Shown: positions 7,407 through 16,219 of the stretch, piece by piece
Layout: each line of letters opens with the position of its first letter
How positions within the stretch are numbered: the first letter of the stretch is position 1
Assembly (NCBI GenBank): GCA_017440045.1
Contig: JAFSIA010000048.1
Span: 1-64,000, forward strand
Source of the DNA: Lachnospiraceae bacterium
GTDB lineage: Bacteria; Bacillota; Clostridia; Lachnospirales; Lachnospiraceae
Reading direction: 5' to 3'
DNA: 64,000 bases
Made by a program: the position numbers and the translations under genes
Notes under the pieces: generated by a model
Told to the model about the DNA's origin: nothing
What the model saw: the letters and a program-made list of their open reading frames with translations, nothing else
Databases searched by the model: none

Positions 7407-9428
7407 TTACAGAAGCTTTTTTAACATTTCAGCCGCCTCGTCATACTCAAAGTCATCAATTTTTTCTTGAATGACATATATTTGCTCAACAAGGTCAACT
7501 TTGACCCTTTCTGACTGTATTGTCTGCAAAAGCTTTGCGGCGTCATCAGCCTCAAAATCTTCCAGGGCGGCAATTGATTTTTTAATTATCTCTTTAATCT
7601 GAGACTCATCCATCATCTCTTTGTCAGACGTATGGGTCGATTCACCTGACTGAACATTATCCTTTCGTGAAGCTAAATAGCTTGCTTCCTCCTTAAGCAA
7701 TGTGCTGATAGACATTAAAAAATCGTTATATTTAATCAAAAAGCTCGCACCATTCTCCTTTATAAAAGCTTTATCCTCTGCCTTTGCTCTAAGTTCATGC
7801 TCCTTTGCCAGCTCTGAAAAGGTTGTTGCACCAATAGTTGCCGACACACTTTTTATACTATGTGCCTGAATTGCATAATTCTTCAAATCCATCTGCATAT
7901 AATATTCTTCCATATGAACGAGCTGTCTTAATGAGTCGCTTATTATATCATTAAGGGTAGACTTATATGCACTGACGTTACCGCCAAAATACGAAAGGCC
8001 AAGCTCTAAATCTATATCCTCTTTTGCAAATCTTTCTTTTGTAAATATTGTATTTTCAGCATCTGTCCGCACTTCTTCGTCACTGATATATCCTTCTGTG
8101 ACATCATTAAATACAATTTTTTCCTTAGGCAGCCACTTGAGCAAAATATCTCTGAGGAGACCAATTTCAATAGGCTTTGCAAGAAAGTCCTGCATACCTT
8201 CCATTTTAAACAAATGCCTTGCCTCATCTGTAACATTAGCCGTCAAAGCAATAATCGGCACAGTTTCACACCAGTTACCTTTATCTCTTATGCGCTTCAT
8301 AGTCTCTACGCCATCTATATCCGGCATCATATGATCCATAAATATAAGATCGTAGTTCTTCCTTCCTACTTTTCTTATAGCTTCCATACCGCCATCTGCC
8401 ATATCCGCCTTGATACCAAAATCCTCAAGAAGACCCTTAGCAACATTTAAATTAACCTGTGAATCATCAACTACTAATATTCTTGCCGTCTCTGCCGTAA
8501 ACACAATCTGTCGTCTGCTATGTCCATCATATGTATAAGTCTCTCCCAACGGTGTCTCATCTACAGCCTCCTGAATGACTGTACATGTAAACTCAGAGCC
8601 CTCACCATATTTACTTTCAAAGGATATATCACCGTGCATCTTGTTTGAATAATATTTAGCAACAGTAAGTCCAACTCCGACTCCTTGATTTGCGTATGGA
8701 TTCTTGCTGTTAAACTGCTCAAACACTGTAAATAATTTATCTATATCCTTTTTACGAATTCCTGCACCTGTATCCTTAACTTTAAATGCAAGCTGTATCA
8801 TTCGCCTTCCATTTTCCGGGCGTTTATCACCCCACTGTCCTGATATATCAAGGCTAATATATCCTTTATCCGTATACTTTACGGCATTATCAAGCAGGTT
8901 ACAGATTATCTGTCTCAAATGGAAGAAATCTCCATACATTTTACTTGGCAAATGCTCATCGAAATTAAGCTTCATAAGAAGTCCCTTTTCAGACACCTCA
9001 TTAGAAATACTGTCCATAATAGTATCGATAAGCACACCGGAATCATACTCTTCACATTCTGAAAACGTTATACCAGACTCAATTCTTGAAACCTCTATCA
9101 AGTCATTAAATAGATTTAAAAGGCGATTTGTGGCGCTTTTTACGCCAGACGCATATCTTTTTGTAGCTTCATCGCCCTCTCTTTTTATGAGCAAATCTGA
9201 ATATCCCATTAAAGCATTCATAGGCGTTCTAAACTCATGACTAAGCTTTGACATAAATTCACCCTTAGCCTTAACAGCCAAATCCGCCTCATGCCTTGCC
9301 TCATCATACATAGAAAGAGCTGCTACCATCTGGTTTTTTGCAAACTTCAGCTCTTTTTGCAACCTCTCTATCTTTAAATCTCTTTCATCAACCTTAGCTT
9401 TATTTTCCTTATCCATTCCAGCTGCCAT
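7407..9428 (-). CDS. Soluble hybrid sensor histidine kinase with receiver and Hpt domains
   Basis: A 673-residue phosphorelay protein without membrane segments. A coiled coil (1-55) leads into HisKA with the phosphorylated histidine in KLSHEFRTP (about H64). An HATPase domain follows (NLLDNAVKYT near 177, KDTGAGI near 218, GVGVGLTVAKYY near 249). The receiver holds ILVVDDSQVN (317) and acceptor D365 in FMDHMMPD. An Hpt domain has AHSIKSVSATIG (H523). The last 70 residues carry two similar helices (EDFEADDAAKLLQ and DDFEYDEAAEMLKK). The ATG at 9428 has GAGGAGG seven bases upstream. No input domain is present, so a partner probably provides the signal. The divergent PocR-MCP gene is the obvious candidate, which is inference. 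Confidence 0.93.
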   Translation of the reverse strand: MAAGMDKENKAKVDERDLKIERLQKELKFAKNQMVAALSMYDEARHEADLAVKAKGEFMSKLSHEFRTPMNALMGYSDLLIKREGDEATKRYASGVKSATNRLLNLFNDLIEVSRIESGITFSECEEYDSGVLIDTIMDSISNEVSEKGLLMKLNFDEHLPSKMYGDFFHLRQIICNLLDNAVKYTDKGYISLDISGQWGDKRPENGRRMIQLAFKVKDTGAGIRKKDIDKLFTVFEQFNSKNPYANQGVGVGLTVAKYYSNKMHGDISFESKYGEGSEFTCTVIQEAVDETPLGETYTYDGHSRRQIVFTAETARILVVDDSQVNLNVAKGLLEDFGIKADMADGGMEAIRKVGRKNYDLIFMDHMMPDIDGVETMKRIRDKGNWCETVPIIALTANVTDEARHLFKMEGMQDFLAKPIEIGLLRDILLKWLPKEKIVFNDVTEGYISDEEVRTDAENTIFTKERFAKEDIDLELGLSYFGGNVSAYKSTLNDIISDSLRQLVHMEEYYMQMDLKNYAIQAHSIKSVSATIGATTFSELAKEHELRAKAEDKAFIKENGASFLIKYNDFLMSISTLLKEEASYLASRKDNVQSGESTHTSDKEMMDESQIKEIIKKSIAALEDFEADDAAKLLQTIQSERVKVDLVEQIYVIQEKIDDFEYDEAAEMLKKLL

Positions 9429-9534
9429 AAACTGCCTCCTCAAAAGTCAAAAATCACGAATTAACTGGTTTTAGTATAATTTACTTCCTATAAAATATCA
9501 AGGTAGACTTTTTACAAAAATAATCATATATCAA

Positions 9535-9563
9535 TTGTATTACATATGAGATTATGATATAAT
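9535..9563 (+). promoter_or_regulatory. Promoter of the PocR-MCP gene
   Basis: TTGTAT (9535-9540), a 17-base spacer and a perfect TATAAT (9558-9563) lie 63 bases before the ATG, which has its own AAAGGAGG site. Confidence 0.75.
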
Positions 9564-9626
9564 TTTATCAATAGTTAAGTCGTGTGATTTACAATCAAAT
9601 ATTTTATTCCTAAAGGAGGTTTTTAT

Positions 9627-10406
9627 ATGCATTTACGTGATTTTTTTAACTTGGATTTACTGGAAAACATTATGAAGGATTGGTCTAAGGCCACTGGTCT
9701 TGCGACTATCGCCGTAGATAATGAAGGTCAGTACATTTCCAGCGAAATAGGCTTTACAGATTTTTGTATGAAGTATACCAGAGGCTCTGCGGAAGGTGCT
9801 CGTCGCTGTGTAAAATGTGACAATGAATGTACCGGCACTTACTTCTGCCATGCAGGTCTTATGGACTTCTCTGTGGACATTATGGTTGGAGATACATACC
9901 TTGGCAAGATTATCGGTGGCCAGGTTCTCCCTGAAGAGCCCGACGAGGACAAATTCCGTGAGTTAGCCGCTGAATTCGGCGTAGATCCAGATGAATATAT
10001 TGCAGCTTTACGTCAGATTCCTGTAAAATCTGAGGAGAGTATCAGAGCATCAGCCAAACTCCTTGGCGATATAGTTAATATGCTTGTTAACTTTGAGTAC
10101 GTTAAATCAGCCAATTCCAACGTTGTAAATACCGTTACAAATAATATTGATACTGCTGTTCGCTGTATTGAAGATATCAACAACAAATCTAAGGATTTAG
10201 ATAAGATTGAAAACAATCAGAAAATCCTTGCACTTAACGCTTCTATAGAGGCCGCCAGAGCTGGTGATGCCGGAAGAGGTTTCGCTATAGTTGCCGGCAA
10301 GGTTGGTGACTTAGCCGCAAATTCCGGTGAAATCAACCGTTCAATCAAAGATTCTCTTAAGGAATTAACAACAGTTATCAATGAATTAGCCCATGCAAAT
10401 CAGTAA
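9627..10406 (+). CDS. Cytosolic receptor: PocR sensory domain fused to a short chemotaxis signalling tip
   Basis: A 259-residue soluble protein. Residues 5-155 match the PocR ligand-binding domain, with its cysteine pattern (RRCVKCDNEC, then YFCHAGL) and IGGQVLPEEP; this domain is thought to bind small organic molecules or sense via its cysteines. Residues about 160-259 are a helical hairpin containing LALNASIEAARAGDAGRGFAIVA, the conserved tip by which chemoreceptors contact CheA and CheW. The helical bundle is much shorter than in standard receptors and no HAMP or membrane segment exists. It may modulate a soluble array, or signal to the divergently transcribed histidine kinase. It ends at the hairpin at 10,457. 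Confidence 0.88.
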   Translation: MHLRDFFNLDLLENIMKDWSKATGLATIAVDNEGQYISSEIGFTDFCMKYTRGSAEGARRCVKCDNECTGTYFCHAGLMDFSVDIMVGDTYLGKIIGGQVLPEEPDEDKFRELAAEFGVDPDEYIAALRQIPVKSEESIRASAKLLGDIVNMLVNFEYVKSANSNVVNTVTNNIDTAVRCIEDINNKSKDLDKIENNQKILALNASIEAARAGDAGRGFAIVAGKVGDLAANSGEINRSIKDSLKELTTVINELAHANQ

Positions 10407-10456
10407 ACTACTGCACAAAACATATTAAATATTAGAGAATATTCAAAAATATATTG

Positions 10457-10492
10457 AAAATGGAGAAGAATCAACAGTTCTTCTCCATTTCT
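10457..10492. terminator. Bidirectional terminator between the PocR-MCP gene and purB
   Basis: Arms AAATGGAGAAGAA and TTCTTCTCCATTT with a 7-base loop, followed by CTTTT on the plus strand and TTCAATATATTTTT on the minus strand. It serves the two convergent genes. Confidence 0.8.
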
Positions 10493-10501
10493 TTTGGCAA
10501 A

Positions 10502-11932
10502 TCATACGCTTATCTCTGCCATCATTCCTATTACATCTTTATTTTCATCAAGAACAGGATTAATAACCTCTGTTAGAAACTCATCTACCTGCTCCACAGA
10601 ACGTCCAACATAATTTATAGGATTCATACACTCCTTTAAATCTCCAATTGACATAGGAAAAGCTTTATCTGCCTCAATAAGTTCTAAAAGATTATTATCT
10701 AATCCCTTCTCTTTTACATTTTTGCCTGCTTCCATTGAAAGGGTACGAAGCTTTTCATGAAGCTCCTGTCTATCACCACCGGCCTTTACTGCATCCATCA
10801 TTATATTTTCTGTCGCCATAAAAGGAAGCTCGCTTAAAAGTCTCTTTTCTATAACCTTTGGATACACAACCAGGCCATCTACAATATTCAGATAAAGGTC
10901 CAATATGCCATCCACTGCCAAAAATGCCTCAGGAATAGACAGGCGCTTATTTGCTGAATCATCAAGTGTTCTCTCAAACCACTGTGAAGCAGATGTGATG
11001 GCCGGATTAAGTGCTTCAATCATCACATATCTGGAAAGAGAAGCGATCCTCTCACTTCTCATAGGATTTCTCTTATAAGCCATAGCAGATGAGCCAATCT
11101 GATTTTTCTCAAAGGGTTCCTCTATCTCCTTTAAATGCTGCAGAAGGCGAATATCATTAGAAAACTTATGAGCGCTGGCAGCAATACCCGAAAGCACATT
11201 AGCCACCTTAGTATCAAGCTTTCTTGAATATGTCTGTCCCGACACAGGAAAACACTTTTCAAACCCCATTTTTTTAGCAATCAAAGAGTCTATTTTCCGT
11301 ATTTTTTCAGAATCATTATCAAACAATTCTTTAAAACTGGCCTGAGTCCCTGTTGTTCCCTTTGAGCCCAAAAGCATCATGCCATCTATAACATAATCTA
11401 AATCCTCAAGGTCCATTTTCAATTCCATAAGCCAAAGCGTAGCACGCTTACCAACTGTAGTTGGCTGTGCCGGTTGAAAATGTGTAAATGCCAATGTGGG
11501 CTGTGCCTTGTATTTAGCAGCAAAGTACGCAAGCTTAGCCATAACATTTATAAGCTTTTTTCTAACAAGCTTTAGGGCCTCTGTCATAATAATCACATCA
11601 GTATTGTCACCTACATAACAGCTTGTAGCACCTAAGTGAATAATCCCCTTTGCCTTTGGACACTGAACACCGTACGCATAGACATGTGCCATAACATCAT
11701 GACGGACCAGCTTCTCACGCTCTTTCGCCACATCATAATTAATATCATCTGCATATTTTTTCATCTCACTAATTTGTTCATCTGTTATGTCTAGTCCCAG
11801 CTCTTTTTCAGTCTCTGCCAAGGCAATCCACAGCCTTCTCCATGTTTTAAACTTCATATCAGGCGAAAAAATATACTGCATTTCTTTACTTGCATATCTT
11901 TCAGAAAGAGGACTTTGATATCTATCGTACAT
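10502..11932 (-). CDS. purB: Adenylosuccinate lyase
   Basis: PurB acts twice in purine synthesis, splitting fumarate from SAICAR and from adenylosuccinate. The 476-residue length suits the longer adenylosuccinate lyase type. Visible elements are GATSCYVGDNTD (substrate histidine region), FTHFQPAQPTTVGKRA, SGQTYSRKLD and the flexible catalytic loop GSSAMAYKRNPMRSE with its serine. The ATG at 11,932 follows AAAGGAG. A long C-terminal lyase domain is intact. The gene is transcribed alone, convergent with the chemoreceptor, and not near purC. Confidence 0.96.
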   Translation of the reverse strand: MYDRYQSPLSERYASKEMQYIFSPDMKFKTWRRLWIALAETEKELGLDITDEQISEMKKYADDINYDVAKEREKLVRHDVMAHVYAYGVQCPKAKGIIHLGATSCYVGDNTDVIIMTEALKLVRKKLINVMAKLAYFAAKYKAQPTLAFTHFQPAQPTTVGKRATLWLMELKMDLEDLDYVIDGMMLLGSKGTTGTQASFKELFDNDSEKIRKIDSLIAKKMGFEKCFPVSGQTYSRKLDTKVANVLSGIAASAHKFSNDIRLLQHLKEIEEPFEKNQIGSSAMAYKRNPMRSERIASLSRYVMIEALNPAITSASQWFERTLDDSANKRLSIPEAFLAVDGILDLYLNIVDGLVVYPKVIEKRLLSELPFMATENIMMDAVKAGGDRQELHEKLRTLSMEAGKNVKEKGLDNNLLELIEADKAFPMSIGDLKECMNPINYVGRSVEQVDEFLTEVINPVLDENKDVIGMMAEISV

Positions 11933-12049
11933 ACTTATTCTCCTTTATTTGTGTTTATGCAACTTTAATCATTATCAACACACCCAAACATAGAAAAAAA
12001 TTGTACTATATTTTTTAAATCTCCATTAAATCTATGTCAAATAATGTAG

Positions 12050-12078
12050 TTGAAAAATATATGGTAATCTTGTATAAT
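12050..12078 (+). promoter_or_regulatory. Promoter of the PilZ / nuclease-fold / cNMP operon
   Basis: TTGAAA (12,050-12,055), 17-base spacer, perfect TATAAT (12,073-12,078). The ATG of the PilZ gene is 55 bases downstream, so there is a short leader. Confidence 0.7.
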
Positions 12079-12133
12079 ATTGATACTAATGTAATACGTT
12101 TTTTTATTAAATTTCACAGATTGGAGAATTGTT

Positions 12134-12484
12134 ATGAACGAAAAAAGAAAAAGTAAGAGAATCAATGTAGATATGGCACTTAAGATATCTAATATCTTCC
12201 GTCAGGACAATGTTATGATTGAAAATATTGATGCGCCTATCAGAGTTACAAATATATCTAAGCGTGGTATCGGCTTTGAGACAGAGGCTGTTCTCCCTGT
12301 TGGATACTACTTTAATGCTAAAATAACATTAGGAAACAAGGATTCAAGCCTTTATACTGTAGTTCAGATTGTACGTACAGAAACTACAGAAGATAGCTCT
12401 AACTACTATGGATGTGAGTTTATCGGCTTATCTCCTATTCTCAACTTTGTATTTGAGGACTTCAATCCTGGATGGGATGAATAA
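12134..12484 (+). CDS. PilZ-domain cyclic-di-GMP binding protein
   Basis: A 116-residue single-domain PilZ protein. The two ligand signatures are present: RKSKRIN at residues 4-10 (RxxxR) and NISKRGIG near residue 52 (D/N-x-S-x-x-G). Both contact cyclic di-GMP in characterised PilZ proteins. The remaining strands (YTVVQIVRTE, YYGCEFIGL) complete the barrel. It has GGAG upstream and leads an operon, ending five bases before a nuclease-fold gene. That gene and the large cNMP-barrel gene behind it suggest a second-messenger controlled system. Confidence 0.9.
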   Translation: MNEKRKSKRINVDMALKISNIFRQDNVMIENIDAPIRVTNISKRGIGFETEAVLPVGYYFNAKITLGNKDSSLYTVVQIVRTETTEDSSNYYGCEFIGLSPILNFVFEDFNPGWDE

Positions 12485-12489
12485 TTCCA

Positions 12490-13077
12490 ATGAAAAGTTC
12501 CTTAAAGCTTAAGGACTCTGATATGCGAGACATTCTCTTTAGCCACTATGAAGATTCTTCTTCTAAATTACGCATCTTCGAGGAATTTTGCATAGGCAAG
12601 ACCAGAACAGATGCATTTATGGTAACAGAGAATGAAATGATTGGAATAGAATTCAAAAGTGATAAAGATAATCTTGACCGTCTGGCTAGGCAGGTTAAGG
12701 ACTACAATAGATTCTGTGACAAGAATTATCTTGTCATAGGACAGCACTTTGTTGAAAAACAGGATACTCTCTCTGAGATTCTCCCTGACTACTGGGGGAT
12801 TTATTCTGTTACAATGAGTGATGATGGTGCAAAAACTCTTACACTTCTTCGTGAGGCTGCACCAAACCCAAAATGTCGCATTAAAAACCAATTAAAAATA
12901 TTATGGCGAAATGAGCTTATTCATCTTGTAAAAGATAATAAGCTTGGTGGTGTTTCAAAATATAACAAGAAAGAACTTGGCGACAAACTATATAAAAACA
13001 TCGAAAAGAATCATCTTAGACAGTTAATCTGTAATGAACTTTTAGAACGTGATTACAGTATATATCAAGAACAATGA
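12490..13077 (+). CDS. PD-(D/E)XK nuclease-fold protein (sce7726-like)
   Basis: A 195-residue protein resembling the sce7726/MmcB-like family. The core is EFCIGKTRTDAFMV followed by MIGIEFKSDKDNLDRLARQV. The aspartate in TRTDAF and the E-x-K in IEFKSD form a complete PD-(D/E)XK catalytic set. A following strand (YLVIGQHFVEK) is typical of the fold, and the C-terminal third is helical and basic (KCRIKNQLKILWRNE). No secretion or membrane signal is seen. It lies between a PilZ gene (5-base gap) and the 792-codon gene (15-base gap), so the three are probably co-transcribed. Members of this family are often annotated with prophage or accessory genes; this copy has no phage neighbours. Confidence 0.75.
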   Translation: MKSSLKLKDSDMRDILFSHYEDSSSKLRIFEEFCIGKTRTDAFMVTENEMIGIEFKSDKDNLDRLARQVKDYNRFCDKNYLVIGQHFVEKQDTLSEILPDYWGIYSVTMSDDGAKTLTLLREAAPNPKCRIKNQLKILWRNELIHLVKDNKLGGVSKYNKKELGDKLYKNIEKNHLRQLICNELLERDYSIYQEQ

Positions 13078-13092
13078 AAAGAGGCATAATCT

Positions 13093-15471
13093 ATGAGCAT
13101 AACACCAGGCAAAATTAAAAAACTAGACAAGAGAACCCTAATATATGAAGCTGGTGACAACGTTGAAACTATCTGCTACATAAAAAAAGGCTCTGTTACA
13201 AAGGAAACTTCCGCAGGTAGCAAGACCTTTTCCCAGGGCAAATTCATCGGTCACTTTGATTTATATGATGGCTTTTACTCAGGGGACTATTATGCTGAAG
13301 AAGGCTCTGAGATTTTTGCTATTGTTGCAAATTCTCCATCTGATTTTGTTCAGTACCTTACTGGTAATCCATCAGTTCACGATATTGTTGCACCACAGCT
13401 GTGTGACTTTATCAAAGATTTAAATAAAATGTACACAACCTTATATAACATTACTGAGGAATTCTATAATGTAACTATTACCTCCCTCAATCGTTATATT
13501 AAGTGCTGCACTAATTTATCTGAGACACCGGCTGACTTTATGGCACCACACCATGCTTCTCACTATAGCTTTGCCAGTCAGTCTTTTGCAAAAAATTATG
13601 AAATCATCAACAACATTCCTGATGTGCAAAAGGCTGCCGCTATATACAAAGCAAACGGAGCCAAATTCTTAAAAATCCAGATATCTCTTATCAATGATAT
13701 CTTTACGGCATATGATGATATGGTATTTTATTTAAGAAGTATGGTATCTCTTTTTACAAGCAGAAGCGACAAATGTCTTTTTGCCTACGCTTCTACCCTT
13801 AGTAAATCAGATACATCTGGTGAAGTACATAAGCTTTTGGAAGATATGAAGTCCTCTATAACTATGTACGATGATAAAATTCACAAAGAGACCGGCATTT
13901 CACTTAACATCGACTACAACAGAGTAGACTTTTTCTTTATGACAACTGCCGATAGTGATGATGACGATTATCTTGATAACGTTGATAATATCGATGATAT
14001 TGTTACTCCTAATAATGATGATGACATTTATGCTGACTCTTTTGATGACGACGATATTTATGCCTCAGCATTTGATGATGACGAATCTTCATCCGGCTTA
14101 GGATATTCTATGGATTTATCAGCCACATTGAAGCGTCTCTGTGAATTTGCCGAGATGTCTGACAGATATGATGAATTTAACGACTATATTGAACGTTTTA
14201 TAGCTCTTACCGACAAAGAATCACGTGAAGATGATGTAAGACGATTCAGAAAGGTCCTTACTGTTGCATATTATGAATTGTACGAAGAAGTGTTTATACA
14301 TTATGCAAAATCCGGCTCTTCTCATCCATTAGTAGAGCTTTTCCTAAACTACGGATTTATTGACGAGAGACTTTTTACAGATGACCAACTACGTATTTTA
14401 TGTAATATTCCAGATTTAGTTCCTTCTGCCCCATGCAAAATTTACCGCATGAAGGATTGGCTTATGCGAATTTATAATGGTCAGGAGATTCCTTCTAAAA
14501 ATGAATTCGATATGGAATATGTGGACTATGTCCGTGACAGAAAGAAAAATGAAGCACTCTCTGCTGATGCCGAGAGAAAGCTTTTGACTGACAATGAGCT
14601 AAAAGTGCGCTATGAGATTCAGAATATGCTTAAATATAATTGTCGTCTGTTAAATGGTAATTTACTTTCATTCTTCCCTATGCTTCACATGGATAATTTC
14701 GAGCATAATATGGAGAGTATGATTTTAACAACTGAGACAATTAACAACCAGATTTCAAAGCTGTTAGAGGTTGATTACAGCATCTTCTACCGCGAAATGC
14801 TCTATGAAAACAGAGAAAAGAAAATAGAAAAAGAAGCCATTCAAAAGGAAATCTTCCCTAATATCATTCTATTCCCTGTAGCAGGTGTAAATGGTATTAT
14901 GTGGCAGGAAATATCAGGTAAGCGAAGCAATTCCGAAGGTCGTATATTCCTACCAGCCCTTTATTCGGGTAAGTTAGAGGATACACTCCTTGGAATCTTT
15001 GGCAAGTATCATTGGGAGCTTTGCAAAACTCTTCAGGGTACTGCCTGGAATAATATTGCAGTTCCTTCACTTACTTCTGAATACAGCGATTATGTACAAT
15101 TCTACAGAAGAAACAAAGAACTTTCTTCTGAGAAGAAGGAGCTTTTGAAGGCTCAAATCACCCGCTGTCGTAACAACACCAGAGAAGTTTTTGTATACGA
15201 CTACATTGTCTGGATGAAGTTTGAATCAACCGGTGCAATTCGATTAAATAAGGTTGCACGACGTATGTTAGCTACATATTGTCCTTTCGCTAAACCTATC
15301 CGCGAAAAAGTGTCAGGCCAGCCTATTTTCGTTGAAGCAATGAATAAATTTGAGCGCGATAGACAAAAGAAGGTTCGCGAGATCGGATTGCGATTTAAAG
15401 CTTTAGAAAACAAAGGTGCCTATCTCACAAAAGAACTTACAGACACCCAGCAATTTTACGAAGAATTATAA
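13093..15471 (+). CDS. Large unknown protein with N-terminal cyclic-nucleotide-type barrel
   Basis: A 792-residue cytosolic protein. Residues about 1-105 have the beta-roll of CRP/cNMP domains (LIYEAGDNVETICYIKKGSV, then KFIGHFDLYDG); the phosphate-binding arginine segment of true cAMP binders is not evident. A helical region (105-285) follows, then a striking acidic linker at about 292-335 (SDDDDYLDNVDNIDDI and two IYA-S-x-FDDDD units). Residues 340-792 are a long helical and mixed region I cannot place, with tryptophans in IMWQEISGKRS and DYIVWMKFES. The C-terminus is a charged helix. There is no helix-turn-helix after the barrel, so it is not a CRP-type regulator. It is the last gene of the PilZ operon. 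Confidence 0.6.
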   Translation: MSITPGKIKKLDKRTLIYEAGDNVETICYIKKGSVTKETSAGSKTFSQGKFIGHFDLYDGFYSGDYYAEEGSEIFAIVANSPSDFVQYLTGNPSVHDIVAPQLCDFIKDLNKMYTTLYNITEEFYNVTITSLNRYIKCCTNLSETPADFMAPHHASHYSFASQSFAKNYEIINNIPDVQKAAAIYKANGAKFLKIQISLINDIFTAYDDMVFYLRSMVSLFTSRSDKCLFAYASTLSKSDTSGEVHKLLEDMKSSITMYDDKIHKETGISLNIDYNRVDFFFMTTADSDDDDYLDNVDNIDDIVTPNNDDDIYADSFDDDDIYASAFDDDESSSGLGYSMDLSATLKRLCEFAEMSDRYDEFNDYIERFIALTDKESREDDVRRFRKVLTVAYYELYEEVFIHYAKSGSSHPLVELFLNYGFIDERLFTDDQLRILCNIPDLVPSAPCKIYRMKDWLMRIYNGQEIPSKNEFDMEYVDYVRDRKKNEALSADAERKLLTDNELKVRYEIQNMLKYNCRLLNGNLLSFFPMLHMDNFEHNMESMILTTETINNQISKLLEVDYSIFYREMLYENREKKIEKEAIQKEIFPNIILFPVAGVNGIMWQEISGKRSNSEGRIFLPALYSGKLEDTLLGIFGKYHWELCKTLQGTAWNNIAVPSLTSEYSDYVQFYRRNKELSSEKKELLKAQITRCRNNTREVFVYDYIVWMKFESTGAIRLNKVARRMLATYCPFAKPIREKVSGQPIFVEAMNKFERDRQKKVREIGLRFKALENKGAYLTKELTDTQQFYEEL

Positions 15472-15494
15472 GATATATTTACTTTTTTATCCTC

Positions 15495-15525
15495 AAAAAT
15501 GCGCCCTATACCTGGGCGCATTTTA
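15495..15525. terminator. Bidirectional terminator
   Basis: Arms AAAATGCGCCC and GGGCGCATTTT around a 7-base loop, with T-rich flanks both ways. It separates the cNMP-barrel gene from the convergent flavin reductase gene. Confidence 0.85.
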
Positions 15526-15534
15526 TATACTCTA

Positions 15535-16014
15535 TTACATTACATCAAGAATCTCAACAATATACATTGTATGATAATCCTTGCTCTCATACCACTTTGA
15601 GTCTATTTCTTCATCTATAAAATGTTCAGGTGATATTGGCCCTGCATACATTTTTCTGCAAAGAAGAGTTTCTGATGCCTCTTCAAAAACCGGTATTCCA
15701 TCCTTAAAAGTGACTGTCAGGTTTGCACCTGCAATCTTATCTTCATCACGACCTGATACTTTGCCCATATAGCCAAGCATCTTGCGATATTCTTCAGAGA
15801 AAAATGCCAAGGACAGCGTATCATTATTATCTAAGAATTCCTTTGTATAACGGCTTTCACGTACAAAAATATATGCAACATTCTTGCCCCACATAACGCC
15901 AACTCCGCCCCAAGAGGCTGTCATAGCGTTAACCTTATCGCCCTTAGAAGCAGTGATTAACATCCACTGTTTTCCAATTTTATCAAATGCATTTGAGAAA
16001 TTTTCTAATGTCAT
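15535..16014 (-). CDS. Flavin reductase-like FMN-binding protein
   Basis: A 159-residue split-barrel flavoprotein. The N-terminal block MLITASKGDKVNAMTASWGG is the flavin phosphate-binding stretch, and VAYIFVRESRYTKEFL and NDTLSLAFFSEEYRKML follow the family pattern. Such proteins reduce flavins with NAD(P)H or act as flavin stores; the partner here is unknown. I use ATG 16,014 with GGAAG just upstream, since an in-frame extension to 16,041 has no family match. A perfect palindrome lies upstream at 16,048-16,066 and may be an operator. The gene is alone. Confidence 0.88.
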   Translation of the reverse strand: MTLENFSNAFDKIGKQWMLITASKGDKVNAMTASWGGVGVMWGKNVAYIFVRESRYTKEFLDNNDTLSLAFFSEEYRKMLGYMGKVSGRDEDKIAGANLTVTFKDGIPVFEEASETLLCRKMYAGPISPEHFIDEEIDSKWYESKDYHTMYIVEILDVM

Positions 16015-16047
16015 ATGTCTTCCATTCCTTTCATTGTACAAGATATA

Positions 16048-16066
16048 GTGGTTACTTTTAAACCAC
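16048..16066. promoter_or_regulatory. Candidate operator upstream of the flavin reductase gene
   Basis: The inverted repeat GTGGTT/AACCAC, 7 bases apart, lies 34 bases before the flavin reductase ATG and beside a TATAT sequence on the minus strand. Function is inferred from position only. Confidence 0.3.
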
Positions 16067-16132
16067 CAGCATTTTGCTAATATTAGTATATAATATATTC
16101 CAAAATTTGTATAATATTATTTGTTTTTAGGC

Positions 16133-16161
16133 TTGCATTTATCTCCATAAAAAGATAAAAT
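16133..16161 (+). promoter_or_regulatory. Candidate promoter of the L,D-transpeptidase gene
   Basis: TTGCAT (16,133-16,138), 17-base spacer and TAAAAT (16,156-16,161) lie 59 bases before the ATG. The region is very AT-rich and another TATAAT occurs at 16,110, so the choice is uncertain. Confidence 0.4.
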
Positions 16162-16219
16162 AGACAATGCTTAACATATTTTAAAAGGGAGTATAAACAC
16201 TAGAAAAAAGGAGTAATTT

